From contig CM043960.1 in the NCBI GenBank assembly GCA_014529385.2, positions 120,478,543 through 120,542,542 of the forward strand: a stretch of 64,000 bases of DNA, in the 5' to 3' direction. The stretch comes from Adiantum capillus-veneris. Lineage: Eukaryota > Streptophyta > Polypodiopsida > Polypodiales > Pteridaceae. The notes beneath the pieces are model-generated. The model did no database searches, was not told the DNA's origin, and was given only the letters and a program-made list of their open reading frames with translations. Positions within the stretch are counted from its first letter, which is position 1. Each line of letters opens with the position of its first letter. Shown piece by piece: positions 31,861 to 42,804 of this stretch. Made by a program: the position numbers and the translations under genes.

Positions 31861-34800
31861 TTATTCTGATTTAAGCAGACTTATCAGATTTTGTAAGTCA
31901 AACTTGAGGTAGGTCCAGTTGTGTTTTTCTAAGGAGTTGCAGATGCATGCAACAAGGTCTTTTTTTGTAGACCCATTCTTAATGAACTTGGTAATCAAAG
32001 TTTCAATCTCTTCATATGCTCTAAAACAGTCGGAAGAGGCATACATTATAAGAAAAAGCATTCCTAGACAAGTGTGTAGAGCATTTTTGTACGGTCTATT
32101 GCTTTTTTTCTTCGTAAATTCAGAGGACACAAGTTTAAGATTATCTCTTTTCCAAAAAAAACCAGTATAAAAATTTCCCAAAAATGAGGAAGTTAAAGTA
32201 AACTCAATATCAGGAAGTGTGTTCTAGAAACGATCCATTTATCTTGCCATAGTACTCTCTCGGAGAATGTAGGTTCAATACTTAAGCAAGGTGGATAAAT
32301 ATCTTTAAGAGTAATCTCAAATATGGGGTTTTTAATGCTACATAGGTCATCCATAAGCCTGAATGAATGTGCAAAATGTGTGAGTAACGAATTACTTGCG
32401 GGGTTATTTAATATTTTTCGGAGCCATTGATATTATAAGTAATAGAGATAAAGATTACACACAACCTGAGAGCATGCAAAACCCATTGGGATTCCTAGAG
32501 TTTTTTTGTAGCAGGTATTTCCTAATTGGATACAGTTGTTATTCAGTAGCCAAAGGATATACTTATAAAGATCTTCCTCTTTAAAGCTGAACGGTGCAGA
32601 TTTATTTGATTTTTTTAACCATCCTTTATTCGCTTTTTGTGAGATGCATGTATACCCAAGTTCCTTTCTGTGGGCAAAGGCAATCTTTATAAGACACGAT
32701 AAGGTATAAATAAGTCCCAATGGCCCATCTAAAGGGATATTTTCATAGCATTGAGTTATGTCTGCCGTGAAGATAGAGTAAATGCTTTCTGGGAGGTTGA
32801 TAAACACCTCAGCTGCGTTTTTTATGACCCAAAAAGCGCAATAGTCTATATTTCTGAATCTCTTTATATCTCTGTGTTTGATGGCACATATATTTTTGAT
32901 TTCTAGTAGGACCAAATTTAAGCAGTGGGTGATATCATTTGTAACACAAGAGAACAGGCTATTTGAAGCGTCAGAAATCCATCTAAATTTATGCTTATGA
33001 TTCTTATATGTTGGGAAGAGTACAGGAATTTTTAGAGATTCAGGACTATAGCCGAGTCCTGATAATTCCTTGCTCAATGCTGTAGCTACATAAAGCGGAG
33101 AGTTATCAAGTTTACTAAAGTCATTACTATTAAGTCTTGAACTGGCCGCCTCAAATGCCAATTTTTTACATATAACGGATGCAGTGTTTGACGCTTTATC
33201 TAGGCCAATAATGAGCCATTTCTTTTTAATATCATAGATAGAGGTCTTCATTTTTGGCGTAAGCCAAGTAGTATCAGTGCTTAGCCATACTTGTGGCAAA
33301 AGACTGATCTTTTTCCAAAAAATTCTTTTGAGAGTTGATGTAAGTTGGAAGTGAACTTCCTCCTCCAGTTGGAGTTTTAAGGCCAAGTCGGCCAGGCATT
33401 CAAGTAGTGCTGATAAGGCACTTTGAGGATTTAGCGGAAAGGGAGGAATATGATTCAAGCCATTACTCAATAGACTCCTTACTTGAGGATCCGAAACGAT
33501 TTCTAAGATAGATGTACAAACATGTAAACCAAAGTCAGTGAAGTTTTTACAGAATTTTTTAAATAGATGACAAGAGCAGATAGGTATCTCATTATTATGG
33601 AGAAACGTAGTGGAATAAAAAAGATTCTTAATAGGCGGCGAGTATTTCCAACCAATCATCACATCCTTTAGTAATAAATTTGACCCAAAAATATGTCCAA
33701 AACATTCTGCAAAGATAGCTTGGGGAGTAAAGAAATCCAAAATTTTGCTTGTAAACAAGCAATGTGTGAAAATCTTACTACACACTTCTTCCTTTGGAGG
33801 TAGGTATCGTTTTCCGCTACCCCTACCGCTCCCTCTTTCAAACACAGATTCACTCGAGGAGGGGGTTAGGAAAGAGGTGTAAGATGTCGCTGGAGAGACA
33901 AGAGTATTAGGACGTTTGTAAACTTGAGATTCATCTTCTTCAATATTCGGTTTAATTTGGCTAACTATACTTTTGATACCTTTAAAGCCGCCATAAGTGG
34001 TTAGCAGAGTCCCACATCCATCAGATCCAAGCTCTTCAAGGGTGTCACGCATAATTGCTCTATACTGAATAAAGGCAATTTGAGCTAAGACCAGATCCTT
34101 CGCTTGACCACCAAGCCAAGAACAAAAGAGGGAAAGGTGAAATTATTCTACTTTATCCAGAAAGATACTAGGCAGATTGTTGAGGGCATACCAAATAGCA
34201 TGGTCAAACCAAATTCTGCTTGACTCGCAAGAAGCTTTGGGGTCCAAGAACCTGCAAGCACACTTAAGGCAAGGCCTGAACACGTTCCACACTGTCTCGG
34301 TGTAGTAATCAGCATTGCTTTTACTAAAGGTCATCACTCCTTTAGTCCTTGCATATAACCCTGTATTCGAACTACATTTTTTATCATCAAGGAAACTCAT
34401 ATTGAAAGGAGCTTTAATTAGATCCCCTTTGTCCAACAGCTGGATCCCTTTTAGAACTTTAAGTTTGCATTCCTCGATAGTAGCAGGGGCCAAGTTGGCA
34501 AGGAAGACCCAGGTTTCCATGGATATGGGTGCAAGAAATCCTTTATTTGGAAACAACCACAACCTGTGCTCGACACCCAAGGATTCTACCTCAACTTGTC
34601 GGGATGGTAAAAAAGGAAAGGCCCTAGAGACTTTCGGTACCATGTCCAAAAGCGAGGCTTAACTGAGTGAACAAAGGTCTTTTTGAAATTCCTTTACTGC
34701 TTCTAAAGCAGCTGCATCTCTACAGAAGAGGCTATTCGGTGGAGGGACAATAGGCGTAGAGGGAGCAATAACAAAGATAGGACTAAGCCCACAAATCTTT

Positions 34801-35359
34801 CTAAGAAGATTGGACAGTTCAGACCCTTTGGAAGAAAAAGACGCTAAGTCTTGAATATGTGCTTTGGAAAGTCCAGCCAGATTTGAAGTAAATTCCATCA
34901 AAAGGTTGATACCATCCGATTTATTTTTTACAAGAAGAGCTAGTAATTTAACCCATAGGTCAAATGAAATCAGTTGGACAAGAGATAGACTAGACTCCTT
35001 CGAAGCATCATAAATTAGGGCAGAAGCTTCTCTATCTTGTATACATTTTAGTACAAGAAGAGAGGCTAGGGAAAGGGGTTCCACAGGAAGAGCCAGTCCT
35101 TGGGAAAGGGGAACAATCTGCAAAATTATCATTAGTTAGAATTCCATATTCTAGGAAGAGGAGCATAGACCCGAAGATCTAATACAAAGCGTTACATTTT
35201 TTTGAATTTTACAGCCCTATGAAGATAAGGCCTAGTCCTATGTGAGATACAAGGGAAGGTCTTTTCTATTTCTTTAGCTAGACGTAATTTCTCTAAAATC
35301 AAAGCTCTTTTTTCAGGGTCAGAGCATACTTTCATTCTTGCAGTGAGCTTTCCCACGAC
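31861..35359 (-). pseudogene. Penelope/rvt-like reverse transcriptase gene, main exons, recently broken
   Basis: From 35,117 down to about 32,230 one reading frame is open for about 960 codons apart from three TAA codons (34,659-34,661; 34,143-34,145; 32,433-32,435). A frame shift near 32,215 then continues to the stop at 31,861. RT motifs occur in order: KFRWISDASNSL; motif A TADITQCYENIP; motif B LGIPMGFACSQ; motif C RLMDDL (after the third TAA); then a KRDNLKL...NRPYKNA segment. All catalytic Asp are present. GIPMG and the absence of LTR, gag or endonuclease signatures place it near Penelope-like/rvt-type RTs rather than LINE or gypsy. Putative exon 2 is 35,359-35,213 (49 codons) and intron 2 is 35,212-35,118 (95 nt, CTAAC branch-like site, GCAG acceptor). 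The N-terminal 350 residues are Leu/Ser-rich, possibly coiled. Confidence 0.8.
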
Positions 35360-38205
35360 CTGGTTAACAGAAGTAATAGATTATGTAAATGATAGTATTT
35401 AAAGTAAAGTAAGAAGCATGAATATAGAGTGGAATGGTAGTGCTAGCAACCTTTTCACCAGTCAAGTAAAAAAAACCACAGAGACTGTGTGATAGCACCC
35501 CTGCCTATTAGAGTATAAACTTTATACTATCATGGGCGAAAGTTTCTAGAGTCATTGTCTGAGAGAGAAAAACTATTAAGTCAATCTCTCTTTTGCGTTT
35601 ATTGTGTGTGTAGCAGTTCTAAATCTATATAAATATATGCAAACGAACACTAACTGTTCACAGACAACAATTCTAGAAAAGTACAGTGGCTTTGTACAGT
35701 AATTTATTTGCAGTTGAAAATAAATTATGTACAAGGTAATGAAGATAACAAAATACAGCTCAAGTATCCTTAAACCCAAAGTCTGGGAAATCTTGTATCA
35801 CACTACGAGGTCCACCATTTGTTAAGAACTGGACATTTTAATCAAGGAAGGTAGCCCTCACCTGCACCCATAGCCACAAGAAAACTATTCGTTAGCACGT
35901 GACTATACGCAGGTGATGCAGGGCATCCCAGTTGTTATCCATGTCACCTTTAAAAAAACACATAGTTTTTAACAAGTATATTGTTTATATTTGAAAAAAA
36001 ATTTCTTTGGCATTTTTGCCAATCTGATACAGGAAAGTAAATTCTCATAAAGCATCTATGTATGTCAAAATTTCTAAATTTATAAACCTGAGCTCACTCC
36101 TTTTTTTATTTTTTTATTTTTATTAAAAAAACATTATTTCTCAATAAATAGTTATGCTTAAAAAGTCATGTCTGACATACTGTAGCCCAAGCCAAATATA
36201 AACTGTTTTTTTATATATATATCATAAAGCCCTAGACGAGTTAGTCCTTAGACCAGACTCAGACTTGTCCGAAAAAGAAACGACAAAAGATTCACCAGCA
36301 AAGATCAGTTAAAGGGAATATCATGACTTTCCCTACAATACCAAGGCCTTAAAAACCAACTACTAGAAGCTTTTATATACATACTGCAAGATGTTAGGTA
36401 CGAATCAATTAATATATACTTGAGTGAAATCAGAAAGCCAGCAGATGAAGACCAGCAAATTCTATTGAATAGCCGAGGTTCAAACCAACCAAGACCTTCA
36501 GACCTCAGTCACAAGTTGAAGTAATGGTAAGTTACCGAACACTATCACTAAACTACATAGTATGAGATGTATAAAAGACCAAGTAACTTTGCAACCATCT
36601 TAATCTGGTATGTGTTGCCACACTTTATCTCTATAGACAATCCGGTAAGTGTTGCCATTCTTAAAAAATCCAGTATGTGTTGCCACTCTCAGCTTTATAA
36701 AGATTTAGAGAAAGAGCAACCTATCATAAGCTAGTACTAAGTAAATATAAAATAGTTTTTAGCCGATTCAGTGAGATAGGCAACTGCTCTAAAAAACAAT
36801 TTGATCTTACTAGTAGGTGATGTAAAATGGTAGCACCAGTTAAGTCAATATGTAAAACCAAAATTTTCTCCTACACGTGGTCTACCAACCAAATATTAGA
36901 CGACAGGACACCATTTCCGAAACCTGTATTAAGTGCCCTCAGAATAATCTACAGCTGGTTCAATAGAATAGGTACCAGAACTAGACAGTGAAACAGTCAA
37001 GGGACTGTCCTCTTACTAAAAAGGACCTTAGCAAAGTAGTGTTACAATAAACCAAAATATCTTTTCAACTTTATAAGATCATTACGGCTCATTTATTTGT
37101 GAATTTCTGGTATATTTTTTTCTTCCTGCAGTATCCCTTTCAAGAGACATTACATCTAATGAGTAGTTTTTTAACAAAACATAACATCATCACCCGTATA
37201 TAAAATTCCTTTCCTTTAAGTACCATACAATCCTCTTACCTCCGCAGTCAACCTCTCTTATACCTGGCAGTCTCCCCATTTTTCTTTTTCTTTTTTAATT
37301 TTCAGATTATTCCTTAGAAAAACCAGTTTTACAGCACTTTTTACGGCAACCAGACATATTACCATCATCATTCAAAAAAAACCAGGTAGTTCTTAGTTTA
37401 AATTGAGCCATTATACTACTTCCCTTACCAGTAAGAGTCAGATTCCAGAAACAGGTTATATATCTATTTTTTTGTTTATTTTACGAAAACAAACACCATT
37501 AGTCAAAAGAATAACACTTGCCAGTCTCTAGAGTAAGAGATAATTTCAGTTTGACACAAGAAAAGGTCAGTATCCAATATGGTCAGCGAATCAGAAAACA
37601 TCCTTTAATTTATTCAACGTCTCTTCATTCCAAAAATTCGGTACCTGTATTCTGAGTCTATTCAGTTTGAGGTCAGCACATGTAAAAAATTGTACTCCGA
37701 CTCCTTAGTTTTACAGCAGACATAGGTTTTCGACATTACATGCACACTATTTTTAGCTTATTTTTTTAGATATTTGTGAATTTCTGGCTCTATGTAAAGA
37801 CCAGCGAGTCATACATCAAACAGTTGAATAAACCCAGCTAACTTTACCTTTTCCAATGCAGTCCGCTCATAATCATGCCATTAGACATGCTCAAGTCATT
37901 TTATTCCATAGCCGACAGTGTCAGACTAATCCCCTCCAAAAAAGATATAACATACAAAACCAGTTTTTTCTTTCCCCTTCCACTGATTTCATAGACCCAT
38001 ACCACATATGTCAAAGAAAAACCATAACTTGCATCGATGACAAAGCAAGCCAATCTTATATCTCCTCTTACACCTTTTACACATGAAAGCTCAGTATCTG
38101 GAAACGAGTTAACTATTTTTTTTTTATTTCCCAAAAAACAGTCTCAGCAAAGCTACACAGTGTTTAAAGAAATTCCCTAGAGCAAGACAAAAAAATTCTG
38201 TTAAC
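35360..38205 (-). other. Putative intron 1 of the RT gene
   Basis: AT-rich, without a coding stretch of note. Its minus-strand ends are CAG|GTTAAC at the donor and CTGTTAACCAG|GTC at the acceptor, both phase 0 for the flanking frames. Three direct copies of C-C/T-G-GTA-T/A-GTGTTGCCA lie at 36,605, 36,642 and 36,670. A long intron is an inference from the open frames on both sides. A transcript would decide it. Confidence 0.4.
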
Positions 38206-38262
38206 CTGAAGATTAGGAGACGATGACGCCTCCACAATGGCTTTCTCCGATTTTTTCGGCAT
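38206..38262 (-). CDS. Putative first exon of the RT gene
   Basis: ATG at 38,262 begins a Lys/Ser/Glu-rich peptide (MPKKSEKAIVEASSSPNLQ, 19 codons) that ends exactly at a CAG|GTTAAC donor. It joins in phase with exon 2 at 35,359. A basic start of this kind could act as a nuclear localisation signal. The exon is short, so chance is a real alternative. Confidence 0.35.
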
Positions 38263-38695
38263 GTTTGAGCCACAGAAACCAGTAGATGAAATACGCACAG
38301 TTTTGAACTTACACACGCAGAGAAATGATAACAGAGATGCAGCTATGTGAGTATGATAACTCACCTTAGAAGTCATGTTTATATAGTTGATGCTCCTCTG
38401 CAGCAGACGAGACAGTTGAGTTGGACAGGTTATGGCCACAATCGAGGATGTCAGTCCAGGCACGTACACCAGTATCCCCCATAGCCTAAGATCCGGAGGC
38501 AGAATCCAGAGGTTTAGCAGGTAAGATTCCACAATATCAGCACCTACTGCTCAAGAAAAAATGGCGGGGAAGACTGTCATCGCAGACCTTTCCTCAAAAA
38601 CCTAAGCGATGGCGTGCAGTAGATGCAAGAAGGACTACAAGCCACGCTTACAGAAAATTAAAGATTTGTACTGAGACCAAACAATGTGAAGCCAA

Positions 38696-39390
38696 GTCGG
38701 ACAGTCCACCTCCACCTAAGGTATAAGATAGCATATATTCCCATAGTCAAAGCCCGGTTTTATCTACTAGAAGCGATTATATTCGGTGTCGGGTATTTAC
38801 ACCCCAGTAGGTATTTTTATCTGCTATCCTAGCCTGACCTTAAGTTTTAGCATTTCCTTAGTGTAAAACAACTTTCTACATTGTGAGTATATCATATTTT
38901 TTTGGGAAAACTTTCCAAATCATAATAAGTCTCAGGAGTTAATAAACTGTTTTTATTCTAAATGGTTGGTTAAACAAACAAATCTCGAGTATCATTTCCA
39001 GAGTAAGTGGTTTTCAACTATTTTGTTTTAATTTAAATGTAAAGCCCGGTCAGACAGACTACATCACCCCAAGGTAAAATTTAAATAGCAATGATTCCCA
39101 TATTCATACCAAGGTCTCTAGACTCATAGCTAGTAAGCTGTATCAGGTCTCGGGTATATATACACAGTAGGTATTTATACATGCTATCCATGCCCTATGC
39201 AAGGCTTCCACCCACACAATAGTATGAAAAAAACCACCTTTTAAAGTGTGAGAGACAACACCATATTAGGCGCACTTTCCTATTTCAAAACATGGTTTTT
39301 TTAGAGATGGTTGGTCAGATATAAAACCCCAAGTATAGAGTATCATTTCCAGAGTTCGGCATTCTTCATCTATTTTGCATCCTTGGTGTA
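38696..39390. repeat. Two diverged 353-bp tandem repeats upstream of the RT gene
   Basis: Units 38,696-39,048 and 39,049-about 39,390 share GTCGGACAG/GTCAGACAG, GATAGCA/AATAGCA, the TCGGGTATTTACACCCCAGTAGGTA-type block (about 38,803 and 39,153), GTGAGAG/GTGAGTA, and ATCATTTCCAGAG (about 38,990 and 39,343). They are roughly 60-70% alike by eye. They precede the RT gene in its direction of transcription, so they could be promoter repeats or a Penelope-type tandem terminal structure. Confidence 0.65.
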
Positions 39391-39857
39391 TTATGGCCTA
39401 CTGTCATGACCAGGTTTTTTTCATAGCAACTGCACATCTCTTTATGTCAAATGAATCTATATGTCGAGCAACATTACTCCGTTATGAACAGCATCTATTC
39501 CCGCAATTAGGAACCTCTGTTTCTCAAACAAAGTGTTGGACATATCAGGACCGAGTGACCAGAGTGACACTTTGGGGTCGTGAACATTTCAAGAATAATA
39601 TCCGATTGGCAATGCTTACTGAAGCAGTGGGTCTAGGGCCTAAGTATTATTATATCGATCATTCCATAAAGACTGGTTTTTCAGATCGGCTATATCTGTT
39701 AGCCCAGTTTCTACTTCCTCAGAAGATTTTCCTATACTGTAGTTATGGTCATCAACTACAAGGATATTTTAACTGTACTCACCACACTCGGGAGTATGGG
39801 GTAGCCTTGGCAACTCGTATCGTGCCTTTGGCAGAGAGGCCAAATACTTGCTTCTAA
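39375..39857 (+). CDS. Unrecognised open reading frame, about 160 codons
   Basis: The frame is open from about 39,375 to a TAA at 39,857, with the first ATG near 39,393 (MAYCHDQVFF). The composition is protein-like, with several Cys, Trp and Tyr (RVTRVTLWGREHFKNN, LGPKYYYIDHSIKTGF). I do not recognise any family and see no catalytic pattern. It begins right after the 353-bp tandem repeats, on the strand opposite the RT gene. It could be a gene fragment, an exon, or a chance frame. Confidence 0.35.
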   Translation: MHPWCIMAYCHDQVFFIATAHLFMSNESICRATLLRYEQHLFPQLGTSVSQTKCWTYQDRVTRVTLWGREHFKNNIRLAMLTEAVGLGPKYYYIDHSIKTGFSDRLYLLAQFLLPQKIFLYCSYGHQLQGYFNCTHHTREYGVALATRIVPLAERPNTCF

Positions 39858-39952
39858 TGTGATAGTTGTTTGTGTGATCATGTGATGGGCGGCATAATAG
39901 AGATGTAGCTGCAAAGCTCATAAGCTAAGCTTTTTTTTATCCCATGACATCT

Positions 39953-39956
<4 letters not shown>

Positions 39957-40024
<68 letters not shown>
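39957..40024. repeat. (GT)n microsatellite
   Basis: About 34 GT units. Confidence 0.95.
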
Positions 40025-40030
<6 letters not shown>

Positions 40031-40174
40031 CACTCATTGCACATGTGTCGTCAGGTCGTGGTTCTGCAACAATGCTCTCAGCTGGGTCAACCAACAGCGA
40101 CGTTCTCAATCAATTCAACCGGGTAAGCAAAAGTTATTTTAGTTATGTTTCAATTTTAGTTCATTTTTTTCATT

Positions 40175-40337
<163 letters not shown>

Positions 40338-40641
40338 AAGAAATGAGATGATATATTGACATCTTCATGAGGTCGGTGTTTCCCAAGCGACCAAACCATT
40401 TCAAATTGGTGAATCTGATACCATGTATGGAATTGTGTAGGGTATGTGTCATCACTGATACAATGTATGCCCAGTGCAATATGAGAGAGAGAGAAAGAGA
40501 GAGAGAGAGAATTAAATAAAGAGAGTTTCAAATTTTTCATTTAAAAAATAGTGAGAAGGCACAGAGAGAGAGAGAGACAGAGAGAGAGAGAGATAGATAG
40601 ATAGATAGATTTTATTATCGTCCTCGGAGGTCAAATATGAC

Positions 40642-41397
40642 CTATGGGACCAAAGTTACATGTGATGTAGTATGTGTATGGCTGATGAGTGACTCTCGAT
40701 GCTCCAAAATTGTAGTGATGAGAGTCGCAATGGAGAGCCCACACTTTGGCTGGGAGAGGAAAGTGTGTAGGTCTAAGTTATGACTGAAAATGTGAGAGAA
40801 GCAAGTTCGGATGTGATCAAAAGCTGAGCACTCTAGTAGTGTGTGGTACTCAGACTCTCGAACTTGCAGTGAGCATAATGTGCACAATCGATTTGACTCT
40901 TCTCCATTGCCCCAACGCCCTATCTCGCATCGAAGGAAATGGGAGCTAAGCCGAATTGCTGCGATAGTGCGTATCACGGACAAGGGAATAGGCTCAAGCA
41001 TGTAAGTGTGAGTACGGTTTCCTCTCTCAGCGAAGAACATGGTTTTGTAGTTGGGGGCAATATAGGTGGTGTAATGTATGAAGCGTGACCCACCGGATTT
41101 CTCCCAAGCCGTAATACATTGGCGTTGTAGAAAAGCTTCATTCACTTGAGAGTCAATTGAAGCATCATGTAGAAAGTGTAATGCATCCCATCTCCCAAAC
41201 CACTTCTTTATGTCTTGCATCCATCCTGTGCTCAAGATCTTGCTTTTATGCGTCTTTTGAACTTTTTTGCTTGCTTCCCATGCAATTGTAGGAAGTCGAT
41301 GTGAGGGGTTTTGACGCATCTTTATCATGTACTCCACAACCCTTTCCATGCCCATTACCTCAATTGGAAGAGATCCCGACTCAAGAAGTAGGAGCAT
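40642..41397 (-). pseudogene. LINE C-terminal region with CCHC-type zinc motif
   Basis: In the same frame as the RT stretch upstream, separated only by a TGA at 41,467-41,469. It contains IRLSSHFLRCEIGRWG and a zinc motif C-x2-C-...-H-x4-C (CTLCSLQVRESEYHTLLEC, about 40,885-40,830), as at the C-terminus of many LINE polymerases, where it helps bind RNA or target DNA. It ends at a stop at 40,642. Confidence 0.75.
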
Positions 41398-41466
41398 ATA
41401 TGGTGTTTGTGTCTTAACTTGGAGAAAGTTTGTAAGAAAACGCTTTTGGACATTCTCAAACTCTTT

Positions 41467-42768
41467 TCAAGTAGACTTTGAGATGCTCCCGCCCCACACT
41501 TCAACTCCATAAAGAAGAACCGGTGTCACCAATGCATCAAAAAGATACTTCTTGAGAACCCAACACTTGATGTTTCCCGCATTACACATGTTCTCAAATG
41601 CATAATATGCTCTCTTTCCTGCTTCCAAATGACGCATAGCACATTCATGCCACTTGTGATTGGATGGAACCTCAAGGCCAAGGTACTTAAAGCTCTCAAC
41701 AACTTCAAGTGTCTCGTTGTTGTACACAATGCATGGCTTCTCCTTATGGTTGGTTTTCACAAGCATAACCTTTGTTTTGGATTCATTTACAATCAGCCCA
41801 CTATGCAAGCAAAAGTTCTCAAGGACAACCATAAGCTTTTGTGCATCTTCTAAAGTGTGTGCTAGAAGCACTACATCATCCGCATACAACAAAAGCATGA
41901 TTACCGCATTGCAAATAGTGACCTCTTCAATGCCTTCTTCTTGCATAAAGTCAAGTACCATTTGTTCCAATTGATCGATGCATAGACCAAAGAGAGTTGG
42001 TGACAATGGACATCCTTGTTTAACCCCAATGGTGCTTATAAAAATTTCTGAAATTTCTCTTCCCATGCGCAATTGACAAATCACCTTCTCATAGATTCGA
42101 GAAACTGCAAGCATAAACTCACTTGGCACTTGGAGTTCTTCCATCCTTCTCCACAAATTGTTACGTGGAATCATATCAAAGGCTTTCTTAAAGTCCACAA
42201 AACAACAATACAATTGCTTGCCTTTCAACCGACTTTCCTCCATGAGAACACAAAGAGTGACAAGATGATCAATGGTGCTATGGCATCGACGAAAACCCGC
42301 TTGTCCCTTTGCACGCTTGTCATTCTCTTCAGCCCAATCACTCAATTTGTATCTCCATTATGCACCCAAACAACTTTTCCATAAGAGACCCAATCATTAT
42401 AGTCCGGTAGTTGCTTACATTCTTTACATCCCCTCCTTTATGCAAAGGCTTAACCCAATTAGTACTCCAATCATAAGGCATACCATGTTGAAGTGCAAGG
42501 TTGAACATATCACACATCCACTCATGGGTAAAATCTCCCGTCCATTTGATCATCTCCGGCTTGATACCTTGAAGATCTCCCGCTTTGCGAGTGGCCAACT
42601 TTTCAAGCCCACCGCATACATCCTCAATAGTAAAAAAAGACGGCATACATGGGAGTGAACCATAAAATGGCATTTTTCAGTATTTTCTTGCTCATATAAT
42701 TGCCTACAATGTGTGTACATATCCACTAGTCTCAAGTTACCAAGATTCTCAACCCGCTTGCCTCTCAA
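41467..42768 (-). pseudogene. LINE reverse transcriptase
   Basis: The stretch 42,673-42,338 covers the N-terminal palm (NWVKPLHKGGDVKNVSNYRTI). After a frame shift near 42,345, the 292-codon stretch to 41,467 has GQAGFRRCHSTIDH, VDFKKAFDMIPR (motif A), GVKQGCPLSPTLFG (motif B) and YADDVVLLAH (catalytic YADD at 41,875-41,886). The C-terminal part has VTPVLLYGVEVWGG. A further frame change lies near 42,680. The RT primes from nicked target DNA. Here it cannot be read through because of the frame shifts and the terminal TGA. Confidence 0.9.
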
Positions 42769-42804
42769 GTTTCTCCAAAATCTTCCACATGCATGTGCCT
42801 TTCC

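Noticed and set aside
32433-34661. Alternative genetic code with sense TAA in the RT gene
   Set aside because: Other elements show TAA, TAG and TGA equally as defects, and plant nuclear code is standard; simple mutation suffices.
38609-38674. 21-codon plus-strand frame with a C-x2-C start and basic end
   Set aside because: Too short and without homologue or context to call a gene.
40681-40710. Hammerhead ribozyme core (CTGATGAG) near the LINE 3' end
   Set aside because: The needed GAAA partner and stems are absent nearby; the word is a chance match.
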